From Roseiarcus sp963832305 (GTDB taxonomy: Bacteria > Pseudomonadota > Alphaproteobacteria > Rhizobiales > Beijerinckiaceae): DNA of 64,000 nucleotides. Below are positions 18,777 to 27,362 of this stretch, one piece after another (the stretch's first letter is position 1; the number at the start of each line of letters is the position of its first letter). A model generated the notes under the pieces. It made no database searches and had not been told where the DNA came from. It saw nothing but the letters and a program-made list of their open reading frames with translations. Position numbers and translations under genes: made by a program. The stretch lies in assembly GCA_963832305.1 (NCBI GenBank), contig CAWHTU010000018.1, positions 62,001 through 126,000 on the forward strand, given 5' to 3'.

Positions 18777-18811
18777 CCGCGTCGCTTTGAAGTGCGACTG
18801 CGCTGGTCAGC

Positions 18812-19921
18812 TCAGTTCGCGATTGGCGCGTATTTGCCGGCGCTCCACATGTTGATGTCATAGCGCGGGTCGAGGATGTCGCCCTTGCCGTCGAATTTGA
18901 CTGGACCCATCACGGTATCGACGGGTTTGCCGTCCTCGAGCGCCGCGGCGATCTTGGCCGGATCGTCCGATCCTGAGCGCTTGATTCCGTCGGCGATCGC
19001 CTGAATGACGCCGTAGCTGAACAGGGTGAAGCCTTCGGGGTCGTAGCCCTCGGCCTTGAACTGCTCGAGCGCCTTGGCCGCGCTCGGCGAGCGGCGGGGA
19101 TCAGTCGGGAAGGTGAACAGCGTGCCCTCGCCCGCGTTCCCGGACATGGCCCAGAACTCGGACGTCGCGATGCTGTCGCCGGTCATAAGCTGGAACTTCG
19201 CCCCCTGGTCGGCCGCCTGGCGCAGGATGAGGCCGGCCTCGGCGTGGTAGCCGCCGAAATAGACGAAGTCCGCGCCCGCGCCCTTCAGCTTGGTGACGAT
19301 CGCGGTATAGTCCTTCTCGCCCGGATTGATGCCCTCGAACATGACCTCGGTCACGCCCGCGGCGTTGAGCTTGTCCTTCACCACCGAAGCGAGGCCTTTC
19401 CCGTAAGCCGACTTGTCGTGCAGGATGGCGATCTTCTTGCCCTTGTATTTCTCGGCGATCCAGGGCGCGATGAACTCGCCCTGCCGGTCGTCCCTGGGGT
19501 AAAGCCGCATGATCGTTGCATGGCCCTTTTCGGTCAGCGCCGGGTTCGACGACGCCGGGCTCATCATCAGGACATTGTTCTCGGCGTAGACGTCGGAAGC
19601 GGGAATCGAGGAGCCGGAGCACGCGTGGCCGTCGACATATTTGATCTGTTGCCCGACGACGAGATTGGCGACGGTCACCGCCTGCTTCGGGTCACAGGCG
19701 TCGTCCTCGATGACAATCTTGATCTTGCGCCCGTTGACCCCGCCGGCGGTGTTGATCGCAGCGGCCGCGGCCTCGGCGCCGCGCTTCATCTGCTCGCCGA
19801 TGCTCGCGACCGGCCCGGTCATCGGCCCGGCGACGGCGATCGTGATGTCATCGGCCAGAACTGGGGACGGCAGCGCCATGAGGCCGAGCCCGGTCAGCGA
19901 AAGGATCAATGTTGCGCGCAT
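18812..19921 (-). CDS. branched-chain amino-acid-type ABC transporter substrate-binding protein
   Basis: This 369-residue periplasmic binding protein of the LivJ/LivK class starts at the Met at 19921. Its signal peptide is MRATLILSLTGLGLMALPS, with cleavage around VLADD. The mature protein begins ITIAVAGPMTGPVASIGEQ, and the family hallmarks AAINTAGGVNGRKI and EDDACDPKQAV are present. No liv permease or ATPase genes are in the window next to it, so it is an orphan whose transporter must be encoded elsewhere. Likely ligands are branched-chain or other amino acids. Confidence 0.92.
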   Translation of the reverse strand: MRATLILSLTGLGLMALPSPVLADDITIAVAGPMTGPVASIGEQMKRGAEAAAAAINTAGGVNGRKIKIVIEDDACDPKQAVTVANLVVGQQIKYVDGHACSGSSIPASDVYAENNVLMMSPASSNPALTEKGHATIMRLYPRDDRQGEFIAPWIAEKYKGKKIAILHDKSAYGKGLASVVKDKLNAAGVTEVMFEGINPGEKDYTAIVTKLKGAGADFVYFGGYHAEAGLILRQAADQGAKFQLMTGDSIATSEFWAMSGNAGEGTLFTFPTDPRRSPSAAKALEQFKAEGYDPEGFTLFSYGVIQAIADGIKRSGSDDPAKIAAALEDGKPVDTVMGPVKFDGKGDILDPRYDINMWSAGKYAPIAN

Positions 19922-20028
19922 GTTCGAACGCTTCCTCCCGGGACGGCTTCTTTCAGGCCCGTCGACGTTAACGGCGATAGCCGGGAATGCCGGCGATGGC
20001 AACCGGCCCGGGCGGAACGCGGCCCGGC

Positions 20029-20493
20029 CTATCCGTTCGCCCGCCATCGCATCTTGAGCGTCGGCCAGCCCGAAAGCGAGCTCACGCCGCGCCCCACGGC
20101 CTCGAACCCCTCGCGCTCGTAGAAGCGCTTCGCGCGCGGGTTCGCTTCATTGACCTTAAGCTCGATCGCATGCGGAGAGCGTCGCTTTGCTTCCTCCATC
20201 AGCGCAATCGCGAGGCCGGAGCCACGCTCGTCAGGCGCGACGCAAAGCTGGTCGAGGGCGCCGGAACGCGGATCGATCGTCACGAACCCGGTGGGCTGGC
20301 CGCGGGAATCGAACGCGACCACGATCTCGGCGCCGCCGGCGCGGAGCGCAGCGAGGCAATCCTCGATCCAGCCCCGCCGCGCGTCGAAATCGATCGGGAC
20401 GCCGGTCGCCGTCCAGGCAGCGACCCAGAGGTCGACCAGCGCCGGCAGGTCGCCTTCGGCGAAGTCGCGTAGCGCGCGGTTCGGAGCGCTCAC
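20029..20493 (-). CDS. GNAT-family N-acetyltransferase
   Basis: This 154-residue acetyltransferase has the acetyl-CoA-binding region LCVAPDERGSGLAIALM and the C-terminal strand NEANPRAKRFYEREGFEAVG. It overlaps the upstream OmpA-like gene by 4 bp (ATGA), so it belongs to the motA-like/ompA-like operon. Acceptor substrate unknown. The conserved coupling hints at a cell-envelope or small-molecule role but gives no proof. Confidence 0.87.
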   Translation of the reverse strand: MSAPNRALRDFAEGDLPALVDLWVAAWTATGVPIDFDARRGWIEDCLAALRAGGAEIVVAFDSRGQPTGFVTIDPRSGALDQLCVAPDERGSGLAIALMEEAKRRSPHAIELKVNEANPRAKRFYEREGFEAVGRGVSSLSGWPTLKMRWRANG

Positions 20494-21515
20494 CTTTCCG
20501 TCAGCTTGAGCTCGATGCGGCGGTTGCGGGCGAGCAACTCTTCGTCCGTTCCCTGGTCGAGCGGCTGGAATTCGCCGAAGCCGGCGGCCGCCAGGCGGTC
20601 GGGCTCGACCCCCTTGCTGATCAGGTATTGCACCACCGAGACGGCGCGCGCGGCCGACAGCTCCCAGTTCGACTTGTACTGGCCGCCGCTGATCGGTCTG
20701 TTGTCGGTATGGCCGTCGACGCGGAGGATCCAGGGAAGGTCGGGCGGAATCTCGCGCTCGAGATCGAGGACGGCGGAAGCGAGGCTCTCGAGCGACTGCT
20801 TGCCGGCCGGGCTGATGTCGGCCTTGCCGACGTCGAACAGCACCGAGGATTCGAACACGAACCGGTCGCCGACAACCCGGATGTCGGGCCGCGAGCCGAG
20901 GATTTGCCTGAGGCGCCCGAAGAAGTCGGAGCGATAGCGGTTCAGCTCCTGAACCTTCTGCGCGAGCGCGATATTGAGCCGCTGGCCGAGGTCGGAGATC
21001 TTCGATTGCGATTCCTTGTTCGCCGCCTCCGAGGCGGAAAGCGCATCCTCGATCGCGGCCAATTGCCGGCGGAGCGCCGAGATCTGCTGGTTGAGCACGT
21101 CGACCTGGGCGAGCGCCTGAGCCGAAATCTGCTTCTCCCGATCGAGCGCCTGGGCGGCCGCCGAAGCCTTGCCGCTCGCGGCGTCGGCGTTTTCTGCGCC
21201 CGCGGACGCGGCGTCCTTGAGCCGCTTCTGCTCCTGCTCGGCCGCGTCGAGCGTCGCCGCCAGGGTCGAAATCTTGGTTTCGTCCGCGCCCTTCTGAGTT
21301 CGCTCCAGCGCGAGCAGGTTGGTGAGCTCCTCGATCTGCCGGTTGAGCTTGACCAGCGCCTCGTCCTTGCCGGTGACCTCCCGCGACAGGAAGAACTGCG
21401 CCAGCATGAACACCGACAGGAGAAAAATGATGACCAGCAGCATCGTCGACAAGGCGTCGACGAAACCTGGCCAGTAATTCACCGCCTCGTAGCGGCGCGA
21501 GCGCGAGAGCGCCAT
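20490..21515 (-). CDS. OmpA/MotB-like peptidoglycan-binding membrane protein
   Basis: This 341-residue protein has a single N-terminal membrane helix (FVDALSTMLLVIIFLLSVFM) and a long coiled-coil (about residues 50-200) rich in Glu, Lys and Gln. A C-terminal OmpA-like domain follows, with LRVDGHTDNRPI and NWELSAARAVSVVQYLI and the usual NRRIELKL ending. It is preceded by a MotA/TolQ-type gene and is probably the stator-like partner that anchors to peptidoglycan. No flagellar genes are nearby, so a non-flagellar envelope machine is likely. Confidence 0.88.
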   Translation of the reverse strand: MALSRSRRYEAVNYWPGFVDALSTMLLVIIFLLSVFMLAQFFLSREVTGKDEALVKLNRQIEELTNLLALERTQKGADETKISTLAATLDAAEQEQKRLKDAASAGAENADAASGKASAAAQALDREKQISAQALAQVDVLNQQISALRRQLAAIEDALSASEAANKESQSKISDLGQRLNIALAQKVQELNRYRSDFFGRLRQILGSRPDIRVVGDRFVFESSVLFDVGKADISPAGKQSLESLASAVLDLEREIPPDLPWILRVDGHTDNRPISGGQYKSNWELSAARAVSVVQYLISKGVEPDRLAAAGFGEFQPLDQGTDEELLARNRRIELKLTER

Positions 21516-21546
21516 TTCGTTCCTCCGTTTCGAAGGCGCCGACCCC

Positions 21547-21643
21547 CTTCTCCTTCAGGGAGAAGGCGGCGCGAAGCGCCGGATGAGGGTCTTCCGCCGC
21601 GAACCCTCACCCCCATTTCCTCTCCCAAGGGGCCGGGGAGAGG
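21547..21643. repeat. cluster of three short hairpins between two operon genes
   Basis: Three inverted repeats lie in the 136-bp gap between the MotA-like and OmpA-like genes. A 7-bp stem is at 21547-21565, GGCGCGAAGCGCC at 21568-21580, and an 8-bp stem CCTCTCCC/GGGAGAGG at 21619-21643. The arrangement resembles dispersed palindromic elements common in Rhizobiales intergenic DNA. It may shape mRNA stability within the operon. Confidence 0.5.
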
Positions 21644-21651
21644 GAAGCGAA

Positions 21652-22596
21652 CTATCGTGTTCCCAGTTCGTCCAAGAGGCGGCGGAGGAGCTTGCCGATG
21701 TCCTCCTGCTGCACCGCCTGCGCGTCGACCCAGTCGCGAATTTGCTGCTGCTCGGTGCGCATATGGCCGACCAGGGCCTGAATGCCTTCGGCAAGCGTCG
21801 CGATCGCCTTGGCGTCGCGCTGGTTCTCGATCGCCGGCTGCCCGCCCTGGGGGATGATCGGTCCCTCCGGCAGCGCGTCGACGTGCGGCGCCGTCTGCAC
21901 GTGGCTGGCGAGAAACTCCTCGAATTCGGAATAGAACCGATTCTGCGCTTGCCCCGCCTGGAGGTCGAGAAAGCCGAGGACGAGCGAGCTCGCAAGCCCG
22001 AACAGCGAAGAGGTGAACGAGACGCTCATCCCGGCGATCGGGGCGGAGAGGCCGGTCTTGAGAGCGTCGAACATGCTCGTCGTGTCGACCCCGGTCTTCA
22101 TGCTGTCGATGACGCCGGCGATCGAATGGACGGTCGCAAGGAGGCCCCAGAAGGTGCCGAGCAGCCCGAGAAACACCAGTAGTCCGACGAGGTAGCGGCT
22201 GAGCTCGCGTCCCTCGTCGAGCCGGGTGGCGATCGAATCGAGGATGGCGCGGGTCGTGATCGTCGACAGGCCCCGCGCGCCCGCCCCGGCGTTGAGCATT
22301 GCCGCCATCGGCGCAAGCAGCCGGGGCGTCGCGGCGGCGCCGGTCTGGGCGCCGGTCAGCGAATTGACCCAGCGGATCTCGCGGAAAAGCCGGATCACCT
22401 GCCGGAAGGTGAACAAGGCCCCGATCGCGAGAACGCCGAGAATGAGGCCGTTCAGGCCCGGATTGGCGCTGAAGGCGAGCGCGATCTGCTGATAGAGGAT
22501 GAGAACGACAAAACCGACCAGCGCCAGAAACGCCGCCATCCCGACCAGGAAAATACGCGGCGAGGTGAGCAGGCGGATGTCCGTTTCTTGCGCCAT
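21652..22596 (-). CDS. MotA/TolQ/ExbB-type proton channel family protein
   Basis: This 314-residue integral membrane protein has paired N-terminal helices and two more helices around LLVFLGLLGTFWGLLATV and SSLFGLASSLVLGFLDL. These are the helices that form the proton channel in MotA/TolQ/ExbB proteins. The ATG at 22596 was preferred over a TTG five codons upstream. With the OmpA-like gene downstream it forms a stator-like pair. The long cytoplasmic C-terminus ends in a predicted helix. Confidence 0.87.
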   Translation of the reverse strand: MAQETDIRLLTSPRIFLVGMAAFLALVGFVVLILYQQIALAFSANPGLNGLILGVLAIGALFTFRQVIRLFREIRWVNSLTGAQTGAAATPRLLAPMAAMLNAGAGARGLSTITTRAILDSIATRLDEGRELSRYLVGLLVFLGLLGTFWGLLATVHSIAGVIDSMKTGVDTTSMFDALKTGLSAPIAGMSVSFTSSLFGLASSLVLGFLDLQAGQAQNRFYSEFEEFLASHVQTAPHVDALPEGPIIPQGGQPAIENQRDAKAIATLAEGIQALVGHMRTEQQQIRDWVDAQAVQQEDIGKLLRRLLDELGTR

Positions 22597-22726
22597 GGAT
22601 TGCTGAATCAAACCTTAAGAATAACGCGCGACGTCGCGCAACATCACCATAATAGATTAGCCGGCAATAAGGCGACAGATGGTTAACCCGTCCCCGTCGC
22701 CTCGTCTCGCGCGCTCGATCGAACGC

Positions 22727-23764
22727 TCATGCAACCTTCAGCTTTGGCTTGAGCCAGCCGCGATTGACGAGGACTTCGGCGATCTGCACCGCGTTCAGCG
22801 CCGCGCCCTTGCGCAGGTTGTCGGAGACGACCCAAAGGTTGAGGCCGTTGTCGATGGTGGGATCCTCGCGGATGCGGGAGATATAGGTCGCGTCCTCGCC
22901 CGCCGCCTCGTGCGGGGTGACGTAGCCGCCGGGCTCGCGCCGGTCGACGACCAGGCAGCCGGGCGCCTTGCGCAGGATCTCGCGCGCTTCGTCGGCGCTG
23001 ATCGGGTCGACGAACTCGACGTTGACCGCTTCCGAATGGCCGATGAACACCGGCACCCTGACGCAGGTCGCGGTCAGCTTGATCTTGGGGTCGAGGATCT
23101 TCTTGGTCTCGGCGACCATCTTCCACTCTTCCTTGGTCGAGCCGTCTTCCATGAAGACGTCGATCTCGGGAATGACGTTGAAGGCGATGCGCTTCGGGAA
23201 CTTCTTCGGCTCGACCGGATCAGACACGAACACGGCGCGCGTCTGCGAAAAGAGTTCGTCCATCGCCTCCTTGCCCGCGCCCGACACCGATTGATAGGTC
23301 GCCACCACCACCCGCCTGATGGTCGCGCGGTCGTGCAGCGGCTTCAGCGCCACGACGAGTTGCGCGGTCGAGCAGTTCGGGTTGGCGATGATGTTCTTCT
23401 TGCCGAAGCCCTTGGCCGCCGCCGCGTTGACCTCGGGCACGATCAGCGGCACGTCCGGGTCGAGCCGCCAGGCCGACGAATTGTCGATCACGATGCAGCC
23501 GCGGGCGCCGATCCTCGGCGACCATTCCTTCGACACGGCGCCCCCGGCCGACATGAGGCAGATGTCGGTGTCGGAAAAGTCATAGTGCTCGAGCGCCTTG
23601 CACTTCAGCGTCTTCTCGCCGAACGAGACCTCGCGGCCGATCGAGGCGGGGGAGGCGAGCGCGACCACTTCGGAGACGGGAAAGCGGCGCTCGGCGAGGA
23701 TCGCGAGCATCTCGCGGCCGACATTGCCGGTTGCGCCGGCGACCGCGACCTTGAAGCCTGACAT
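22727..23764 (-). CDS. asd: aspartate-semialdehyde dehydrogenase
   Basis: This 345-residue enzyme reduces aspartyl phosphate to aspartate semialdehyde on the way to lysine, threonine, methionine and diaminopimelate. The N-terminal NADP site is GATGNVGREM (10-19). The active-site cysteine is C131 in NPNCSTAQ, and SVSGAGKEAM follows. Length and motifs fit the bacterial Asd family fully. The gene stands alone, with a long leader containing two strong hairpins. Confidence 0.96.
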   Translation of the reverse strand: MSGFKVAVAGATGNVGREMLAILAERRFPVSEVVALASPASIGREVSFGEKTLKCKALEHYDFSDTDICLMSAGGAVSKEWSPRIGARGCIVIDNSSAWRLDPDVPLIVPEVNAAAAKGFGKKNIIANPNCSTAQLVVALKPLHDRATIRRVVVATYQSVSGAGKEAMDELFSQTRAVFVSDPVEPKKFPKRIAFNVIPEIDVFMEDGSTKEEWKMVAETKKILDPKIKLTATCVRVPVFIGHSEAVNVEFVDPISADEAREILRKAPGCLVVDRREPGGYVTPHEAAGEDATYISRIREDPTIDNGLNLWVVSDNLRKGAALNAVQIAEVLVNRGWLKPKLKVA

Positions 23765-24543
23765 GGGTGAAGAATCCTTTTTGCCCTGCCTCCCCGCTTG
23801 CGATCCGATTTCAGGACCTCAGAACCCCGGCGCTCCGCCGGGGAGAAGCGGAGGGCGCGAGTCAGCCGTTCGTCCCGCCTTTCGGGGCGGGACGCGCTTT
23901 GGTCGTCGGTTTCAACCCGCGGCGAGGCATTGGGAGCCTTATCCGGACGAGGCGCGAAACCCGCGCCCATCGGAGTTTCGCAAATCATGGCGCGAGCGGG
24001 TTGTCAATGCAACGCGAGCGACGCCCTGGGCCAGAACTCAGTTCGGAGCGCGCGGAGGCGCACCTTGGGCGGGAAGCGCGCCTGGACGCGGCAACTCGGG
24101 AAAGACAGGAGTTTGGGCGAAAGCAGCAATTCCGCGCCCGACTATGGACCAACCGGGATTATTCGCCGGATCATGAGTTGCGGCTTGTTTAGTCAGTGTT
24201 GCCCGTGGGAACGGGCAATTCGCCGCTTCTCACGCTAGTTCACGAACACATCGTGATCAGGTTTCCGCCATCAGGATAGGGCTTGCCATCGCGGTAATCC
24301 CCGTCTCCCGAAACGGTGGCGGCAAATGTCCCACTACCCTGGGCCTCACGCATACGATATGGACGCTTTCGTCGCCGATACGCCTATCTCGCCAACAGCG
24401 GTACTTTGGAGAATGCTCAGACTGATCGCAGTGCGCCAAAGGCCCCCGCACGACAAAAGCTATAAGATCGCACGGGTAATGAAGCTAAACTCGGTGAGGT
24501 CGACCATACGTCATCACGAACGACCATATTGTTTAGCAAGACG
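23765..24543. other. long intergenic region with three hairpins upstream of asd
   Basis: About 780 bp have no supported gene. Two strong inverted repeats lie in the leader side of asd: CCCCGGCG/CGCCGGGG at 23825-23843 and CGTCCCGCC/GGCGGGACG at 23871-23894. A third, TTGCCCGT/ACGGGCAA at 24199-24218, lies near the middle. From 24190 to 24540 the DNA is AT-richer and may be decayed coding DNA, but no protein family was recognised. Confidence 0.45.
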
Positions 24544-25218
24544 ATGAGTTTCCAAGGCTTCGGTCCGGACGCGCTGCCATTCTTCAAGGCGCTCGCCTTT
24601 CATCAGAGCCGGGAGTGGTTCGAGGCCAACCGCGCAACCTACGAGACTGCCATCAAGGGACCGCTGGGCGACCTCGTCGAGGATGTCGCGGAGCGGCTCA
24701 GCCAGGCGAAAATCCCGATCAAGGGCGACCGCAAGTCGTCGGCCTTCCGCATCCATCGCGACGTGCGCTTTTCCAACAACAAGGACCCTTACAAGACCAA
24801 CGCTGGCGTCGCGCTGACCCGGTCGGGCGCGAAGAACGATCCCGGGGTCCTCTACTTCCACCTGTCCCCGGAGGAATGCTTTTTCGCCGCCGGCTTCCAC
24901 ATGCCCGACCCTGCTCAGCTTGGCCGACTGCGAGCGGCCGCGGCTCGTGCGCCCAAGGCCTACAAGGCGATGACAAAGAAGCTCGCGAAGGCCGGTCTCG
25001 CCTTGTCGGATGAGAATTCGCTCAAACGCGCCCCGCGCGGCTTCGAGGCCGTCGACGATCCGGAGATCGCCGCCGCGGTCCGGCTCAAGGGCCTGATCTG
25101 CCTCAGGCCCGTCGCAGCGCGCGCGATCGCCTCGCCTTCGTTGGCCGAGGACTTCTGCGCCTTCGCCCGCGACGCGCTGCCGCTGCTCAAATGGGGCTGG
25201 GACGCGCTGGAGAAATGA
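24544..25218 (+). CDS. DUF2461 (TIGR02453) domain protein
   Basis: This 224-residue protein of unknown function matches the widespread DUF2461 family. It starts MSFQGFGPDALPFFKALAF, has REWFEANRATYE, and carries the family's RIHRDVRFSNNKDPYKTN segment. The ATG at 24544 gives the standard family N-terminus. No partner genes are evident. A decayed copy of its 3' end occurs about 1 kb downstream at 26081-26177. Confidence 0.88.
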   Translation: MSFQGFGPDALPFFKALAFHQSREWFEANRATYETAIKGPLGDLVEDVAERLSQAKIPIKGDRKSSAFRIHRDVRFSNNKDPYKTNAGVALTRSGAKNDPGVLYFHLSPEECFFAAGFHMPDPAQLGRLRAAAARAPKAYKAMTKKLAKAGLALSDENSLKRAPRGFEAVDDPEIAAAVRLKGLICLRPVAARAIASPSLAEDFCAFARDALPLLKWGWDALEK

Positions 25219-25390
25219 AGAAGCGCAACGCCGGGCGGAACGCAATTCAACTCACGGCGCCAAGAGCGTCGAGTTCGGTCGAGATCAGGGAATGCCGCTC
25301 CACGCTGTCAAATCTCATGGATCCATCGTCCGGTCGCATCCCGCGGGCCGAAATCCAGAGTGCGGCGCCCATAAGTGGATTTGAAGGTTC

Positions 25391-26071
25391 ATGGACCATC
25401 TTTTCTCTCGGATCGTCCAATCGACTGTTGTTGGAACCGTCGCCTTCTTGGCCGTCCTCTTCATCCCCGCAGGGACGATCGATTATTGGCAAGGATGGGC
25501 CTATGCCGGCACGCTCCTGGTCTCGTCTCTACTGGTCACGATCTATATGGCCCTTCATGATAGGGAGCTCCTCGAGAGCCGGCTGCGCATGGGGCCGACC
25601 GCGGAAAAAACGTCTGCACAGAAGGTCATCACGGGCGCCGGCTTCACCGTGTTCGTTGCGGCGCTTGTCTTCACGGTCCTCGATCATCGATTGGGCTGGT
25701 CGGCCCGCGTTCCGGCATATTTCTCGATCCTTGGGGACGGGCTCGCCGTGCTTGGGATCTACATTTACTTCCTTGTTGTCAAAGAGAACCGTTACGCCGC
25801 TTCGACGATAAAGGTCGTCAAGGATCAGAGGGTCGTCTCGACAGGTCCCTACGCCGTCGTCCGCCACCCCATGTACTCGGGTGCGCTTCTGGTGTTCCTC
25901 GGAATGCCGCCCGCGCTTGGCTCATGGTGGGGACTCCTCCTCACGCCGCTGTTCTTCGGCTGGTTTGCATGGCGGCTCTCGAACGAGGAGCAGTTCCTGC
26001 GGGCGCATCTCTACGGATATGAAGAATACATGGGGAACGTGCGCTATCGCCTTATCCCGCGTCTCTGGTAG
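25391..26071 (+). CDS. isoprenylcysteine carboxyl methyltransferase-like membrane protein
   Basis: This 226-residue membrane protein has about five hydrophobic helices and the ICMT/PEMT-type signature STGPYAVVRHPMYSGALL, followed by NEEQFLRAHLYGYEEYM near the C-terminus. These motifs form the S-adenosylmethionine site in this superfamily. In bacteria such proteins are mostly uncharacterised methyltransferases. The gene lies between the DUF2461 gene and a fragmentary copy of that gene's 3' end. Confidence 0.88.
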   Translation: MDHLFSRIVQSTVVGTVAFLAVLFIPAGTIDYWQGWAYAGTLLVSSLLVTIYMALHDRELLESRLRMGPTAEKTSAQKVITGAGFTVFVAALVFTVLDHRLGWSARVPAYFSILGDGLAVLGIYIYFLVVKENRYAASTIKVVKDQRVVSTGPYAVVRHPMYSGALLVFLGMPPALGSWWGLLLTPLFFGWFAWRLSNEEQFLRAHLYGYEEYMGNVRYRLIPRLW

Positions 26072-26080
26072 CGCCTCCTC

Positions 26081-26177
26081 GGCTTCGAGGCCGTCGCAAG
26101 CGGCGGGATTCGCCGCACCTGGGCGAGGACTTCTGAGCCTTCGCCCGCGACGCGTCGCCGCTGCTCACCTGGGGCCG
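26081..26177 (+). pseudogene. decayed partial copy of the DUF2461 gene 3' end
   Basis: GGCTTCGAGGCCGTCG at 26081-26096 repeats 25039-25054 exactly, and 26128-26177 resembles 25151-25200 with scattered changes (GAGGACTTCTG and TTCGCCCGCGACGCG are shared). The part between is shortened by about 60 bp. The copy contains an in-frame stop at TTCTGA. It is the remnant of a duplication, not a gene. Confidence 0.7.
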
Positions 26178-26185
26178 GTTCAAGC

Positions 26186-27200
26186 TCAGCCGCTCTTCGC
26201 GTGCGGCGTGCCGAGGTAGGGGAACTCCCGAAGCGTGTCGGAGTGCGGCTTGAGGCCGGTGGGGGGACATTCATTCTTGGTCAGGAAGGCAATGCGGTAG
26301 TTGATCACGTCGTCGGTGAAGACCCGGCCGTTCGGATAGGCCGCCGGCTTCGACGGGTCGAAGCTCAGAACGTCCGGCAGCGTCCGTTCCCGGTTGATCT
26401 CGGCGATGGCTTCCTCGCGCGTGTAATTGCCGGTGTGCCCCATCAGATGGATGAATTGCTCGAGCCATCGGTTGAGGTCGTTGACGGGCTCGCTCGCGTT
26501 ATATTCGAGCTTGGTGTCGTCGGTGTTGAAGAAGCTGCTGACGCTCGGGTGGCCTGCGCGGTCGACGTGAATGAGCTTGCCGTCGCGTCTCAGGCTGCAG
26601 CGCCCCCAGACATGGACCTCGGACTTGAGATTGAGTTCGCTCGTCGGCAGCTCGACCGCGGTCGAAAACACGTTCGCCGTCGTGTTCGAGTCGACGCCCG
26701 TCCACGGTGATTTGCCGCTGAGATGCGGCTCGGTGAAATTGCGTTTGCCCCTGATGTCGAACAGATTCTTGATTCCGTCGAAGTCGAAGAAGAAAGCGTC
26801 GCTGCGGCTGCCGGCGAAAAACGTGAAGGGACCGGAGCGGACAATGTTCGGCGTCGGGCCGAAGGAACACTCGGCGTCGGAGACGATCTTGGTCCCGACC
26901 GCTTCGGGAGAACGCGAACTCGGCGCCTTTCGCCATATGCACGCTGAACGTCTGCCGGCCGTTCTCGGGCTTCGAGAACGTATACGAGAAGGCGATGTCG
27001 GTGAGGTAGTCGCCGTCGGTGTCGATGTTGACGCGGTAGATCGCGTCCGGATGGAGCGCGTCGGCGTTCGGGTTCGCGTTGAGGATGATGGCCGTCCTGT
27101 TTCTGTCGCCGGGCGACTGGAATGCGTAGAGATCGCAAAGATCGAGCCGTTGATCGCCGAGCGGCGGCCCGAGACTGAGTCCAGTGAAATGGTTCGACAT
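26186..27200 (-). pseudogene. DUF4331 family protein, interrupted by a frameshift
   Basis: From ATG 27200 the frame encodes a DUF4331-type start (MSNHFTGLSLGPPLGDQR, LYAFQSPGDRNRT) down to AKGAEFAFS near 26910. Family-like sequence then continues one frame over: EAVGTKIVSDAECSFGPTPN, SDAFFFDFDGIKNLFD, GVDSNTTANVF, to the end at 26186. One extra base in the GGG run at 26906-26908 (plus strand) accounts for the shift. Joined, the protein would be about 338 residues, a normal length. Either the gene is recently broken or there is a sequence error. Function unknown. Confidence 0.8.
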
Positions 27201-27362
27201 GGCGCGATCCTCCTGCCGGGAACTCAAACCCCTTAAGTCCCGTGGGCTAAATAATCATAGCAGCCAATCTCGATTTGGGCATGACCGGGCGGCGAGGATG
27301 ATTTTTGCCGGCCGAAAACCATCTTTTCCTGCGCCCGGCGCATGGACTATCATCAAGGCATC

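Noticed and set aside
20187..21857. A 550-codon open frame opposite the OmpA-like and GNAT genes
   Set aside because: Arg-rich and without domains; antisense to well-supported genes.
23765..24543. Search for a riboswitch or leader peptide upstream of asd
   Set aside because: Hairpins are present, but no lysine or SAM riboswitch core and no short Lys/Thr/Met-rich leader frame could be recognised.
24326..24547. Plus-strand frame before the DUF2461 gene
   Set aside because: No family recognised, overlaps the DUF2461 start region, and the DNA looks decayed.
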